Assembly (NCBI GenBank): GCA_015680685.1
Contig: MNCI01033474.1
Location: 1,487,424 to 1,551,423, forward strand
Origin: Gnetum montanum
Taxonomy: Eukaryota; Streptophyta; Gnetopsida; Gnetales; Gnetaceae
DNA: 64,000 nt
Direction: 5' to 3'
The position numbers and the translations under genes are program-made. Positions 11,030 to 22,766 of the stretch are shown piece after piece. How positions within the stretch are numbered: position 1 is the stretch's first letter; each line of letters starts with the position of its first letter. The notes under the pieces were generated by a model, which was given only the letters and a program-made list of their open reading frames with translations, was not told the DNA's origin and did not search any database.

Positions 11030-12930
11030 AAATGCCTCATTAGTTAGACAACATGCTTAATTTTTTAGATCTCCTCCTTCCAACTTAGTCGTGGGGGAGA
11101 TGGCCATCTATGCTAATCATATATGCAGCTCCTCAGTTTTTCAATTTTTTGTTTTACACATTTTTGTTTTTGCAAATTATTTATTATATACCTTTTTTAT
11201 TTTAAAACTTTTTTCTATTTTACACCATTTTTTTTACAACATCATTAGTACATTTAAATTTTTCTTGAATATTTTACACTTTCTTATATATTCTACTTTA
11301 TTTTATTTTAGTATGGTTTTCTAATTTTTGTTAATAACTGTGCTTTGTGCCAATATGACATAGTGGTGTTGTAGCTATTGCTAATGGTGGTTCATACTTA
11401 ATGTTTTGTTTGCTAATGATTGATTTCTATTTTTAAATTTTTGTACTGATGGCTAAGACATGGTTTCTTTTTCATGGAATAGGTAGTGAGACCATGCATC
11501 CACCCATCCACAAACTCTATGGTTTTTCTCATTTTGAAAATTTGAAGTATCTTTCAATAAATAAAATTTTAATAAATTTATGACCTTGGTGGTTTCCAGA
11601 ATTAGGAAAGATTCAAAGATTTGCTCAGGGTATGACTTCAAGGAGATTCAATACTTTTTGTACTCTTCTACTTACTTGGGTGCATCAGTGTTTTCATGGA
11701 TTTCTTAACATTCTGTATTGACCAATGATAGAAATTTGAATAATTCTTTGCATTGTGTGGTTCCCATCCAAAAGAGAAAAAGACACAAAAAAAAAAATAG
11801 AAGGAAAAAAGAAAAATATGATGGAAATTCAAAGCACACCCCTTAGACAAATAATGGGCTACACACATTAGTTATAGGACTAGAAAGACATGTTACCCAT
11901 GTCTAAAGGTCCCCTCTAACTAAGGCCCTCTTTCACTTCCTTCTTCTCTTTTCTTCTCTTTAAGGAATGGTGGTTGTTCTGTGGGAGAGCTCTTGTGTCT
12001 CCAGGGGATGGATTGGTCTTGGAGTGATGATGCGAAGTCACTGAAAGTGGTTGGTTTTGGTTTGGACCAAGGATGGATCTTCTTAGGTCATTTAAACACA
12101 AATACACAAGGGACTCCTGATGACCTCAATTAGGAAATATATTCCACATTCTCCATCATCCATCCATGCTATCCATAACTCACCTCATTGCTAGTTTATA
12201 TGTTCTTGTTCGATGTCTTTGTCTGACGTACTTGAATTCTTTGGTAGAATCTTCTGAATTTTGGTTCTTAACTTTCATCAATCATTAATTACCTATGGGA
12301 GCCATGGACTCCTTAGACTGAGGTTATGCAAGGGTCCCACATAGAAATTTTCACGTTTGCTCACAAATGCTAAAGGAGTTTTTGCAATTTTTAGAGCCTA
12401 AAATCTTCAAGAGCCCATAACTTCCTAACTATTTGTCCGAATCACTCCATTATTTGGCCTTGTAGCTCCCAAACGTAAGCTCTTAGTTGTGAGGGCCACA
12501 AATGTGCTATTTTTGATAGAAAATGTTTTGTCATTTTTCTAACTCCCATAAAGGTTTAATTAAGAAATCAACATTTAACATAAAATTACAAAAGTTAAAC
12601 CCTTCCAATGAGCTCTGGTGACACTTATAATACAAATTAATTAATAAAATAAGAATAAAATAATCCATCTACCATGGTCCAACCATAGTCAAGTGTAACT
12701 AATCAACAAGATAAGGTATCCAAATATTCTAAAGTTACACATTATATCTACTAATACATGGATGTGTTGTGACTGTAGATGACACCAAAAGTAAAACACA
12801 TGTAGGAAGCAGGATCATCTCAACCAAGGGAGAAATGACTAAGAACAAAAAAGGACCAAGAATAGGCCCAGGAAGAATCAATCAAAACCCATGCCACAGA
12901 CCCTCTTACAGAAGAGGCTAAAGTGGAATC
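11030..12930 (+). other. Element A spacer between pol and third ORF
   Basis: It contains no protein I can support. It starts with a purine-rich block (GTGGGGGAGATGG near 11091) and a T-rich stretch with repeated TTTTACACA. Elements A and C share this spacer: TGCATCCACCCATCCACAAA near 11492 here matches TTCATCCATCCATCCACAAA near 26457. Shared noncoding sequence suggests a structural role such as splicing to the third ORF, as reported for Athila env-like ORFs. That is inference. Confidence 0.6.
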
Positions 12931-15640
12931 TATTCATAAGATTCTAGAGTAGGTAGCCACAATAAAGAATTTCCACCAAGACAAGGCACCAACACAATAA
13001 GAAAACCTTAAGGTGACCTTGATGGAGTCATGCCTAAACCAAATTAGATTAATGGATGTCCAGAAGATGGTGCTCCAAGAGTTGAACTTTGGCTCTTTCT
13101 TGGAGTAAGCGCCTAAAGAGGTACAGGACCAACTAAAAACCTCTCCCATGTGGCCAATTATCACTTCTAGTAGGGAGTCATATATGGGAGAGATGTTCCT
13201 ATTTTGGAACAATAGGTAGGCTAGTTCAATGGTCAAATTAAGGAAATTTTAGTTTCCTACTCAATGCAAGCCATTGTAGAGGCACTTGGGTTACCTGAAA
13301 TTGGGGTGAACCTCATCGAAATTCTAATGCAGGAGGACCCCAGCATCAAAAAGGAATGGATTCAATGGTGCTATGGTGTCAACTACAAGGAGTATGATAC
13401 ACTCACACCAATAGAAAGAATCCACTACAAGATAGTAAGCTTTCACCTAAATCCCACAATGAGGCCTAACAAGATCACTACCTTTTCTGCCTATGCATGT
13501 GCTACTCTAAGTGGGGGATTCCTAGTCAGTCTTCCATAGCTAATCTATTTGGAGATAGAGAAGTGGTTCAAGGAGAATGAATGTGGAAGGAAGGTACTTC
13601 CCTTTCCATGCCTCATTAGAAAACTATGTCAAAGGGAAGGCATAGTCTGCTACACTAATGATGCTGTCCGATGCGCTCTAACTGCTAATTGGGTAGAGAT
13701 GATGAAGGATAAAATGCTTACAATAATAATCTAAGAAGAGGAGTATCAGCCACCACCACCACCTACCACTTAGAAAATTGTGTTGGACATTGCTGAAAGA
13801 TCCCAATGATTGCATGAGTACTGAGAATGGCTCTTGAGTGAGCAAGAGAAACAAGTAGCCATGAGTGGTGGAGACTCATCTATGTACTACCCAATAGTGA
13901 GTCACCTAAATAAGGTGGCCCAAATAGTCAGCTTGATGGGGGGGAGATGGACCCACTTTATCTACTCAACAAGCTCAATTATCCATGGGGTTGAATCCTA
14001 GTGCCTAAGAGGTAATGGTATCTTTTTCAAAATAGCAACACCTCCCAGAGATTTCTAGGAAAGCTACGACCTTCTTAGTGTGCTTGGAGAAGGATGAGGA
14101 GGTAATAGTACTAGTGACGTAGCACTAGGGGTAAGAAATAGTAGCTAAGGTAGTTGTTGATAGAATCACTAAAATCATCTATGCATTTGTAGGGTCTATA
14201 CCAAATGTCATTACACTTGAAGATGTGCAATCATCTATAAGGACCATAAGCAATAGATTAAGCACAACAAAACATGAACAACTATTGGATCAATTAGCAG
14301 GAATCGGGCAATCACTTCTAGATGTCTTTGACCTTCTAGGTAATATCACTTTAACCTAGTCATAGTTGCTAGAGGTAATGAAAATAGTATTATATTAGAG
14401 GGGCAACTTGAAATAGCCAAGGAGTTGAATGAACGCTTGGCTATACAAGTTGCTAAATTGAGAGCCCAAATTGCCAACCCTACATTTCTCAACCTAGCAT
14501 TGAAGATAGATGAAGCTCTTGAACAACTTCACACTAGGCTAAAAGGGGTTAAGGTTGTGATGGAGATGGTGATGTTCTACCGATCCTTAGTAGAGGCTAC
14601 CCAACATAAAATTCAGAAGGCCTTGGATCTAATCCACTAGGAGATAAGCAGCTGATCACAGAAAACCATCACCTGTAAAATGTTGATGTGCATAAACAAC
14701 AGTTGACTAATTTTATCCATTAACAGTAGGAGTAACTAGCTAGAGCAAACACAAGTTAAGGATATTGGTAGCTAAAAACAAAATGCTCTCCATGAAGGAG
14801 GTTCGTTCCCTTTGCCAAAAGATTGCAATAGAGGTAGCCACATAGGAATTAGAGGCTCTTAAATTTGAGAGAGTTAAGGATCACTATAGAGACCAGGTCT
14901 ACCTATAGAAAGAAGTAAATGAGAAACATATTCAAATGGCAAAGGAAAAGGTGAATGAGATCCTCCATCAACTCCAATAAGGATGCAAATTATGGTATCC
15001 CATCATTGATGGGATTGATCAATATAATAAAGCAAAAATTCACCTAAAGGAGTTGTAGATAGAGGGAATGACTAAATATATGGATCTTGCCATTCTCTGG
15101 TATGCAAACTTGGCTATGTTAACTACTAGATGGCCATGGTTAGAACTAGAAAAGCAAGTGGCTAGCTCGTACTTATTATACAAGGTTGAGTTGAAGCACC
15201 ATAAGGACACCAAGTAAAAGCTTGCAAAGGCAAATGTTGAACTTAAAGTTCTTAAGGAAAAATATACTGATTAGAGATCCACTATCAAGAGGCTGGCCAA
15301 AAGAATGATTGACTACTAGGAGTTGCAAAACACAGTTAGGGTGTTTGATGTTGAATGCAAACAATTCATTTCCTGGTTTGTCAATGTTAAGGAGCTAATC
15401 CTAGTAATGCCTTGTCTATGGGATATCCCCTTTTTAGCACACATTGGCGATGCCACATGGACTGTGAATGATCCTTGGAGCTAGGAGGAGAAGATGAAGG
15501 CATTACTAGATTGCTTCACCTTCCATTGGATGTAGCAGCTATAGTAGGATAGCCATAGCCACCTCAACCACTGCACATGCCTAAAGCTAGTGAAGGTCCT
15601 TTAGAACCATAGGAACCTCCACTACCTCGGACTATTTGAT
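12930..15640 (+). pseudogene. Element A third ORF: plant transposon protein domain plus coiled coil
   Basis: Coding begins by about 13020 (MESCLNQIRLMDVQKMVLQE). The open stretch at 13264-13734 has WIQWCYGVNYKEYDT, HYKIVSFHLNPTMRPNKIT, YACATLSGGFLV, then LEIEKWFKENE and VLPFPCLIRKLCQREGI. This Pro-Thr, then hydrophobic, then FPxLIxxLCxxxG layout fits the 'putative plant transposon protein' domain (PF20167-like) known from Athila-type elements. About 14380-15400 is rich in K, E, L and Q (KEVNEKHIQMAKEKVNEILH) and looks like a long coiled coil. A tail to about 15640 is Pro-rich. I see no signal peptide or membrane segment, so an envelope role is not supported. Several TAG stops and frame changes break it. 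Confidence 0.65.
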
Positions 15641-15845
15641 CTTCTCAACCATCTTCATGCCATTAGAGGATGTGCTGTCCAATTTGAGTAGCAATGTCGT
15701 GGTGTTAAATTTTATGTCATGAACACTACAAATGTTTGTAATAATGTTGATTCATACAGTTGGGCTCTTAGTTTTGTTATGTCAAGAGTTAGTCAATAAT
15801 TCCATATCTTTCTAATTTTGTAAAGGAACTCAAGGAAAAGTTTTC

Positions 15846-15862
15846 ATTAAGTCATGAGGATA
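15846..15862 (+). promoter_or_regulatory. Element A polypurine tract region
   Basis: ATTAAGTCATGAGGATA directly precedes the 3' LTR. Element C has AGTCATGGGGGTA in the same place (28027-28039), so this is the decayed plus-strand primer site. Confidence 0.65.
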
Positions 15863-16761
15863 TGATGAAGCATCAAAGTGTTGAATTGATGAGACCTTGT
15901 TGATGTAGCCTTGTCTATGTGGTGTTGCCCTATTGATGGGGCCATGTTGACATAGCATTTGCTATGTTTACAAGTTCTTATTAATGTAGCTCCACAATAA
16001 AGTTTATAAATATGCATTCACCCATTGTGTTTATGGGGGGGATAGTCATAGTTGTAGTAGAGATCTTGTAGTTTTATCATTTGAGAGTTAGAATATTTTT
16101 CTAAGTGCCTACAGTAGAAGTTCGAAAGTGTACAAATCCTTATTTGAGCACTAATGTACCTGAGCACACCAGTGTGAACAACAATAAAGATGAGCCTTTT
16201 GATCAAACCTTGCAGCACTTGGAATAGATTAATGATTTATTTCTACATTTAATATTTTCATTAATTAAATAATTAATTAAGATAAGTAAGACTTTAATTA
16301 ATTAACTAATTAAGCTAAATAGATTAAATACATGTGTACAATTGCTTTGAGCATAACATACAACGCTTGGTAATCCCATCAGCAGTTAACACTTAATAAC
16401 CTAGAAATGTTGTATGCATTTAAGATGTGTATGGAAAGTGGGAATGAATGATTATGTTAGGATAGTTAGCTATTAATTAGCAATTAGATTAGTTAAATTG
16501 GTTAATAAATTAAGTTTCAACTTGTTATTAATTGTAGATGAATAAAATATAAAATAACTAAAAAATCCATGTACCCCAATTACACTTAACCATATAACTA
16601 AGCTTCACAAGTGTAGTTGGGAAGACAACAACCATTATGGTTAGATTTCACTTCCTAGAACCAGTGTACTTAGGAACTTAAGGTCTATAGAATTTGATCG
16701 GATTGCACATGACTGCTTGGAATTCATATGGTTGGACATAGGGTATACTCGTCGCTCATTA
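15863..16761 (+). repeat. Element A 3' LTR
   Basis: It begins TGATGAAGCATCAAAGTG and matches the 5' LTR along its length, 899 against 938 bp. TATA box TTTATAAATAT is at 16003-16013. It ends CGCTCATTA, followed by the GTAGT target duplication. Confidence 0.9.
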
Positions 16762-16766
16762 GTAGT

Positions 16767-17434
16767 GAAATAATTTCTTGAGTATCTTGACTTTACAAAG
16801 AATTAGCTAATAAAATTTAAATTTTTCAAAAGCTTTGGAAGTTTTATAACATTTGAAAAAATGAAGTACTACAAAATATCTAGAAGCTAATATTATTTTA
16901 TGTTCTTACCAATCTATCAAAAAATGTAGTAATTTTGGTAGTTCAACTTTGAGATATGATAACTCAAATGTTGTTAAGTTTTTAATACTAAATTTTTAAC
17001 TAAAAATTTTCATATATATTATCATTCAAATAAATTTAATATCACATAAAATCATTGTGTTATGAAGGATAAATGATCTAATCATTGACTATCATTAATT
17101 GCAGTAAAAAATTTGGATTCATAAAATCTTCCAATTTGTAGAGCTAGTTCCTCCTAAACCGTAATAGATATTGAGCTAAAATTTTAACTTCACATAGAAA
17201 CCTATTCTGTCTTTCTAATAAATCTATAATCATTGAAAAATGTTGTGAAATGACTATCATATAATCAAAATAGTAAATGTCTATAATTATAAATGTTTGA
17301 CTTCCAAGATTGAGTAAATAATGATGAATAATGTTGATGAATTAATAAAAGATTGATGAATTAATGATGAAATAATCATGTTCTTGATGAGATTATGTTG
17401 ATGATTCCATGATACAAATTTTCAAGAGAAGCCT

Positions 17435-17472
<38 letters not shown>

Positions 17473-17690
17473 ACAAGTGGGGCAATGTTTACCAAAAATA
17501 ATATAATATAGTCCCAATGTTAAAAAANCTCATCAATCTAGAAATTTTATGTATTATATTGAAAGAAAATCCTATTATATAATAAAAATAAACAATTCTT
17601 CTATTCTACTTTAAAAAGCCAATAATCTTTGAGAGTGGCAGGCAATCATCATTCTTTATCTTTTCTTTCTCCTTTCTTTGTCATGCTATG
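16767..17690. other. AT-rich flank with TA microsatellite and one N
   Basis: No gene is seen. A pure (TA)n run lies at 17437-17467 and an unresolved base at 17528. A purine-rich stretch on the minus strand near 17655-17680 could be the polypurine tract of the copia fragment to the right, which would make part of this region its 3' LTR. I could not confirm LTR ends. Confidence 0.5.
17437..17467. repeat. (TA)n microsatellite
   Basis: About 15 uninterrupted TA units. Confidence 0.95.
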
Positions 17691-17694
17691 AATT

Positions 17695-18191
17695 CTTATA
17701 GATTAATTAAGATACTTAATCCTATGAGGCAAAATATGTTTTGTTAGTAAGTTAGCAAGTTCTTTTAAACTAATGTGAATGGGTTTAATGGTTCACTCTT
17801 TTACTTTTGCTTGATGAATTAGTATTTGATGTTAATCTGTTTGGATTTTTTTATGTACATGGTATTAGAATAGTTGAATTACTACTATATTTTCACAATA
17901 AAAAATTTTAGGAAGATCAACTTTGTATTCTAAGTATGAGAAAAGTTGATTTAGCTAGAGTATGTGTTGGAGGCATTCGACCATGGCAATAAATTCTTCT
18001 TTGCAAGTGGATAAGTTCATGGATGATTATTCCTTTGATTTCTAATATATTGGATTTTTTTCATGTGTAATGAGAGCTTCTGATGTGGATTTTCTATCAT
18101 CATTGTCTCCTTCTTGATTAGCATTTGAATATGCATGAAGCATATTATTTCCTTTATTTAATCAAATCCTAAAGTTGTAAGTTCTTTTGAC
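17695..18191 (-). pseudogene. Ty1/copia RNase H fragment
   Basis: Minus-strand translation gives HAYSNANQEGDNDDRKSTSE, then LSTCKEEFIAMVECLQHTL and KVDLPKIFYCENIVVIQL, ending ISLKELANLLTKHI. This is the copia RNase H order: DxDDRKSTSG, then LSTxEAEYIA, the CDN motif and EQLADLLTK at the end. The catalytic Asp in the CDN motif reads CEN. Stops break it. The upstream part of pol is not in the window: the right side of Element B's insertion point continues into Element D instead. Confidence 0.75.
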
Positions 18192-18196
18192 ATACT

Positions 18197-20356
18197 TGTA
18201 GTGTCCGAAAAAGTCGGTGGTTGGAACACCGAGAGGTTATTAGGTGCACAGCCTAACCCCGAGTCCACGGGAGGGTCGTGCTAGAGAAGATGAAAATGGG
18301 GTGCCCTAAATGGTTTGGTTGATCAGACAAGGACTTACATGGTGTCCAATAATCATTTGCAAACAGTAATTTTAGAACGTAACACGTAGAGGTTGAAATG
18401 GAAGAGAACGTAGCACCCACAATGATAGAAGCGTATCAACGTGTATAACCAGGACAATGAATGTTAACAAATATACGATGATGCAACATATATGTTGTAA
18501 TAAAGTAGAATGAGAGTTTGAGTAAAGAAATACACCACCCCAAAATCGGGGGATTTGACTTTTGATTGAATGATGAATGTGTATAACTGGTATGCAGTGC
18601 TGGATAAGCATAGCTGGGCAATGGAGCGATATGGTCATAGCTCCTAGAATGTTGTAGATGTGGTGCTGATGGGCATGAATTAGTTGATGCTTGCTTGGTT
18701 GAAAGCTGCTATGTTGTGGATAGGTGTCACAATTGAGTGCAAGAGTTGCTGAGAGATTCGAGAGGTTCTAATGCTGGGACTTGCTACTCATCAAAATTAT
18801 GCTTTCCAATCTTCTGCCAAAGCCTACTATGCAAAAGCCAACCCTTAGAATGTCATTTTCTGGGGTATTTATAGTGCCAAGAGTGGAAAGAAGATGTGGT
18901 TTGGATGCCATGTGTCCTGGGCCCCACGTAGCACAAACGTGGATGTGCCATACTAGTGTGCTATGCTCAAAGTGTGGTGCTACGCTGAAGTGTTACACTT
19001 AATGGGACAGGAATAGGAATGGAAAATCTACCAAGTTGTGACCATATTGTCCATGCCACATGTGCCAAAATCTAGAGAATCATCCTATTTTGATAGAAAG
19101 TGCATACAAAAAATGCAAAGTTTAGCTTGTCCTCTAGGACTATGTCTTCCTTCCTCTTCTGAGTAAGGTCAAGCGTAGGGACAACTTTTGAGGATTGACA
19201 AGGGGTGCAAAAAATAAAGCAAACTGCTGATTTTTGGTAGTCAAGGAGATGCTGGAGTAGAAATGCCAGTTGACGATGAGTTTTGGAAGTTTTGGAGATG
19301 TCCTGAGGCTTCTTTACAAGTGTTACGCTATTTACACTATGCAGCTTAGCGGCGTAGTGTGAACATTGGCCTGCTATGCTATGCTACGCTACACAACATA
19401 GCATCCTTTTGACAATAATTTTCGTCAAAAATTGAGAGCACCACTCTGAGACCCAGCAAGGCAAGTGACTTCAACAATTGATGACCATGATTTCCACATC
19501 AAGAGAGCCTGGAATCTCTCAGTTTCATTCCTAGGACACTTCAGCTTTGATATCTCTGCTACGTTGTGTAGCGTAGCACAACATAACATCCGATTTTGCA
19601 TGAATTTTCATTGAACCTGTAATGATCTACCATGGAACCTTGGCCATGTTTTAGGAACGAAGTGGGACAGGAAACCCTAGAGGTTGAAGAATGGTTGAAT
19701 TCATTTTTCATGTTAAAATAACTTGAAGGAGACTTTTATTGCTGTTGGCACCTTGCTATGCTATGATACACTGTGTAGCATAGCACAGTGTAGCACACAA
19801 AGTAAGATGACTTTTATGAAAATTGCTAGATTTTCTTCATGCCACGCTAATCATACTCTAAGGATGAAGCAGGATGAATCCTTGAAGATCGAATCATTGC
19901 CAATTGCACCTTCTACATCTGATCCAACACTTGGGAAGGTTTCAGTGCCTCTTGGCCTACTACGCTGTGCAGCGTAGCATAGCGTAGTAGGTCTCACAAA
20001 TAGAAAACTTGTTAAACTATTTAGTCCATCCTAAACACTTTCGATAGCTCCTAGCTTGGCAGTTGGGTAGACTGACAACTGGCACATGCATCAAGTTGGA
20101 CAAGCTAGAGAGAGTAGCAAGCTTAACAGCCCGGGAGATAGAAAATTTGCTAAACTGTGTGGTCCATCATCAGTGCCCCATTTGTGCAAACTGGCCTTAT
20201 AACTTGGTGCTACACTAACTATGCTAAAGAGTGTAGTAGACACGTCCAGAAATAACTTTATTGGTGTTAGGACTTCCAGGGTGTCAAGTTATTCGCACAG
20301 CCTAGTGTGACATTACACTTGGAGAGTCATGAGGGCCCAAAATTGATGGTGTTTAA
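18197..20356 (-). repeat. Element B 3' LTR
   Basis: Plus-strand left end TGTAGTGTCCGAAAAAG aligns with TATATTATCCAAAAACG of the other LTR; the right end is GGTGTTTAA. The TATA box (minus strand GGCACTATAAATACC) is at 18864-18878, so U3 is the roughly 1.48 kb to its right. U3 is packed with palindromic TACGCTA/TAGCGTA clusters near 19325-19405, 19557, 19754, 19957 and 20211. Confidence 0.88.
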
Positions 20357-20370
20357 CTGGTCCCTCTTTG
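20357..20370 (-). promoter_or_regulatory. Element B polypurine tract
   Basis: The minus strand reads CAAAGAGGGACCAG immediately before the 3' LTR. Element F has CAAAGAGGAACCAA in the same position (52720-52733), and homology continues for about 60 bases further in. Confidence 0.75.
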
Positions 20371-21814
20371 TCGATGTCTGGAGGATTTACTCAAGAGAAA
20401 TTGAAAAAGAATATGAAATAACATGATGAATAGGATGCCAAAACCATTCATCAGTGCCTGCTTAGATGATGCTTTGCCATGTTTGAGAGTGCTTGGAGAG
20501 TGACGTAAGATAGAGGACAAGGGATGGGTTTGAGGAAATTAGGTCGGAAAAAAAAAGTGTAGGATGCTACGTCATGAGAGCTGTTGCCATAGTGCGATCT
20601 CTTGTTGATGTACTTATGAGGGAATCAACATGCATATGTGTCTTTTTTTTCTACCTCTCATCAGAGTGCTTAGAGCTGATCGATCCAAGGTTGAGATGGT
20701 TGCAAAGTGACAAGTGTGTCCTTATTTTGACTTGGACACCTTTTTTTTATGTGCATATCCATATCCATTTGAGGGCAACCATGTCATCCTTGTAGGACAA
20801 GTGTTTCCTCCCTAGTATGAGTTGTGTTACATCCATGTGGAGCTTTGACCAACCTACATAGGCTTCCCATAGGATGAGTTTCATTACGTCCATCATGGAC
20901 TTGGTGGTTGAGCGCAGGAAAGGGTTACATGTGCATTGGAGAAGCTTGTGAAGAAGAAGTCAAAACTTATAAGGATAGGGAATGGAGGTTAGGTTAGCTA
21001 AAAGAATAGTAGGATTTGCACTCTCAAGTAGCTGGGCTAATCAAAGTAGGTACTTTGGAACAATGTAGTATCTTGCTCTCGTGGTGAAACACATTGTTGA
21101 ACGATGCCACCTTGGCTTTTATCTTGTAAACACAACAAAGAGAAAACTAGAAGAAACAACCATCATGTGAGGTGAGGGAAAACTCCTCTCTACTTGGGTC
21201 ATTTCCAAGGTGGCAAGTGCTATGTTTGACACGTGCTATGTTTGACACATGCAATGTCCAAAGCAAGAAGGCCAATGCAGGCTTCAACTGTGGCTGGCTA
21301 GAAGGCTTCAATGGCCATGCTGAAGATGAGAATTGAAGAGGCTAGGATCAATGGTGATGCAAGTGCTTAGGAATCCTCACCAAAGATAATAGCCAGGAAG
21401 TCTAGCTTCAAGGTGAGAAGCCTAACAACTGAATTCTTTTTTAGGCTCTGATGATGGTGAGGGCTAGAGGATGGAAACATTGTGGCTGGGCCACAATATT
21501 GCTGGGGCTCTAGTAGAAGGTGCTGATGGAAAGAGCTATGACCAAGATGATTGGCAACAGTGGTGGTAGCTCTAGAAGGTTAGAAAGATGTTAAATGACA
21601 TCTCTGGACAATCAATAAGATGTCAAGGATGAAGACATTGCAAATCTCCCAGAGGGTTTTTTTCTTGGTGGTGTGAACTTCATTCTAGAACTACAATGCC
21701 CCACCCCATTTTTCCCAGGAGGCGTGGGTAGGCAACTGGAGCTCAAAAGTATGCTCGGTCCCTTGTTCACAAGATCCCATGCATTGGATCAGAGATATTG
21801 CCTTGCAAACCCAG
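20371..21814 (-). other. Element B 3' noncoding region
   Basis: No gag-pol homology is seen. One short plus-strand stretch near 21310-21425 is coding-like (MLKMRIEEARINGDASA), followed by a possible GT donor, but it has no recognisable family. The corresponding region of Element F is much shorter (52735-53020). Confidence 0.4.
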
Positions 21815-21955
21815 TTTTAGATCTTGGTAGACCATCGGCTATGCTAGTTTAAAGTCCCAACAGACCGTGATGTGCTAGTTTAAGGTCCTAGCAGACCAAT
21901 GTGCTAGTTTTAGGTCCCAACAGATTGCTATGCTATGCTAGTTTAAGGTCCTAGC
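21815..21955. repeat. Short tandem repeats of Element B, part 1
   Basis: Units of about 30-40 bp are built on CTAGTTTAAGGTCCTAGCAG ACC (with C/T and G/A variants). The array is split by Element C at the CTAGC target and continues at 28769. Confidence 0.8.
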
Positions 21956-22727
21956 TGATGGAACATGATATTGCATGGGCTATGATATTGCGTACGCGAT
22001 ATCGTGGCCGTCACGATATCGCATTCCTCATGATATCACATACATGATATCACATCTTCCCCTGCGATATTGCGTACGCGATATCGTGGTGCATCATCAT
22101 ATCTATAAATAAGAGGTGAGTCTCCCTTGTTTCCTTATGCTAGGCTAGATAGTAGGGAAACTTTGGTAGGTTGATCACTCTAGAGATAGAATATTTTCCA
22201 TGTGCCTGCAGTAGGAGTCCCAAAGTGAACGGATCTTTATTCGAGCAAACATTGTACCTGAGCACAAGTTTGTGTACAACAATAAAGATGAGCTTTCCGG
22301 ATAAACCTTGCAGTGCATGGAATAGGATTTTATTATTGTTATTTATTACCTATTATTTATTACTTGTTATTTACTGTTTTCCTTTTCAACCCTTTTCTCC
22401 TCGTTAAGTGCCTTAGTACGACCACTTCGAGCACATGTGTTACACGTGGTGATCCCAACAACGATTAGCATTTGGTAGCCACGGTTGCATCGGTTCAGGG
22501 TATGTACAGTAAATGGGAATGAATGCTGATGCTAGGTTAATTTAGACTTAGTTCATTAGTTAGAGTTAGTAATTAGTTTCTCAACCCTTTACCTCGTTAG
22601 CATAGGAGACATAAAACATAAAAACTATAAAAATCATATACCTCAGACTTACTTAACCATACACCATGACAACTACAAGTAAGTCTGGGAAGACAACGAA
22701 TGATTAACCCTAAGTGTTCCATGGGGN
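21956..22727 (+). repeat. Element C 5' LTR, right end missing at an N
   Basis: It starts TGATGGAACATGAT. U3 carries two copies of GATATTGCGTACGCGATATC (21984-22003 and 22066-22085) and further GATATC sites. TATA box TCTATAAATA is at 22102-22111. The match to the 3' LTR stops at CCATGGGG 22721-22727, followed by a single N at 22728. About 85 bp of LTR end and the primer site are absent. Confidence 0.88.
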
Positions 22728-22766
22728 AAAAATTTATATAACGGTAAAATTAGCACACCGATAACA

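Larger units (their letters stand above)
4104..16761 (+). mobile_element. Element A: full-length Athila-like Ty3/gypsy retrotransposon
   Basis: Two same-orientation LTRs (4104-5041 and 15863-16761) bracket gag, protease remnant, RT, RNase H, integrase and a third ORF in that order. The 5 bases before (4099-4103) and after (16762-16766) are both GTAGT, a perfect target site duplication, so both ends are true insertion ends. LTR ends are TG...CA on the left copy and TG...TA on the right, which is one C-to-T change. The tRNA-Asp-type primer site, the FMDD RT active site and the long 3' ORF fit the Athila lineage. All frames carry stops, and the element is about 12.7 kb including solo LTR S1. LTR copies differ by many transitions and small indels, so the insertion is old. 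Confidence 0.9.

Noticed and set aside
12934-13236. 100-codon minus-strand open frame in Element A
   Set aside because: The plus strand here continues the third ORF (QIRLMDVQKMVLQELNFG), so the minus frame is a shadow.
12930-15640. Third ORF as an envelope gene
   Set aside because: No signal peptide, membrane helix or cysteine pattern is visible. The recognised blocks fit the plant transposon domain and a coiled coil.
18372-18638. Minus-strand frames in Element B LTR as genes
   Set aside because: They lie in the LTR's R/U5, are not kept in the other LTR copy and match no family.
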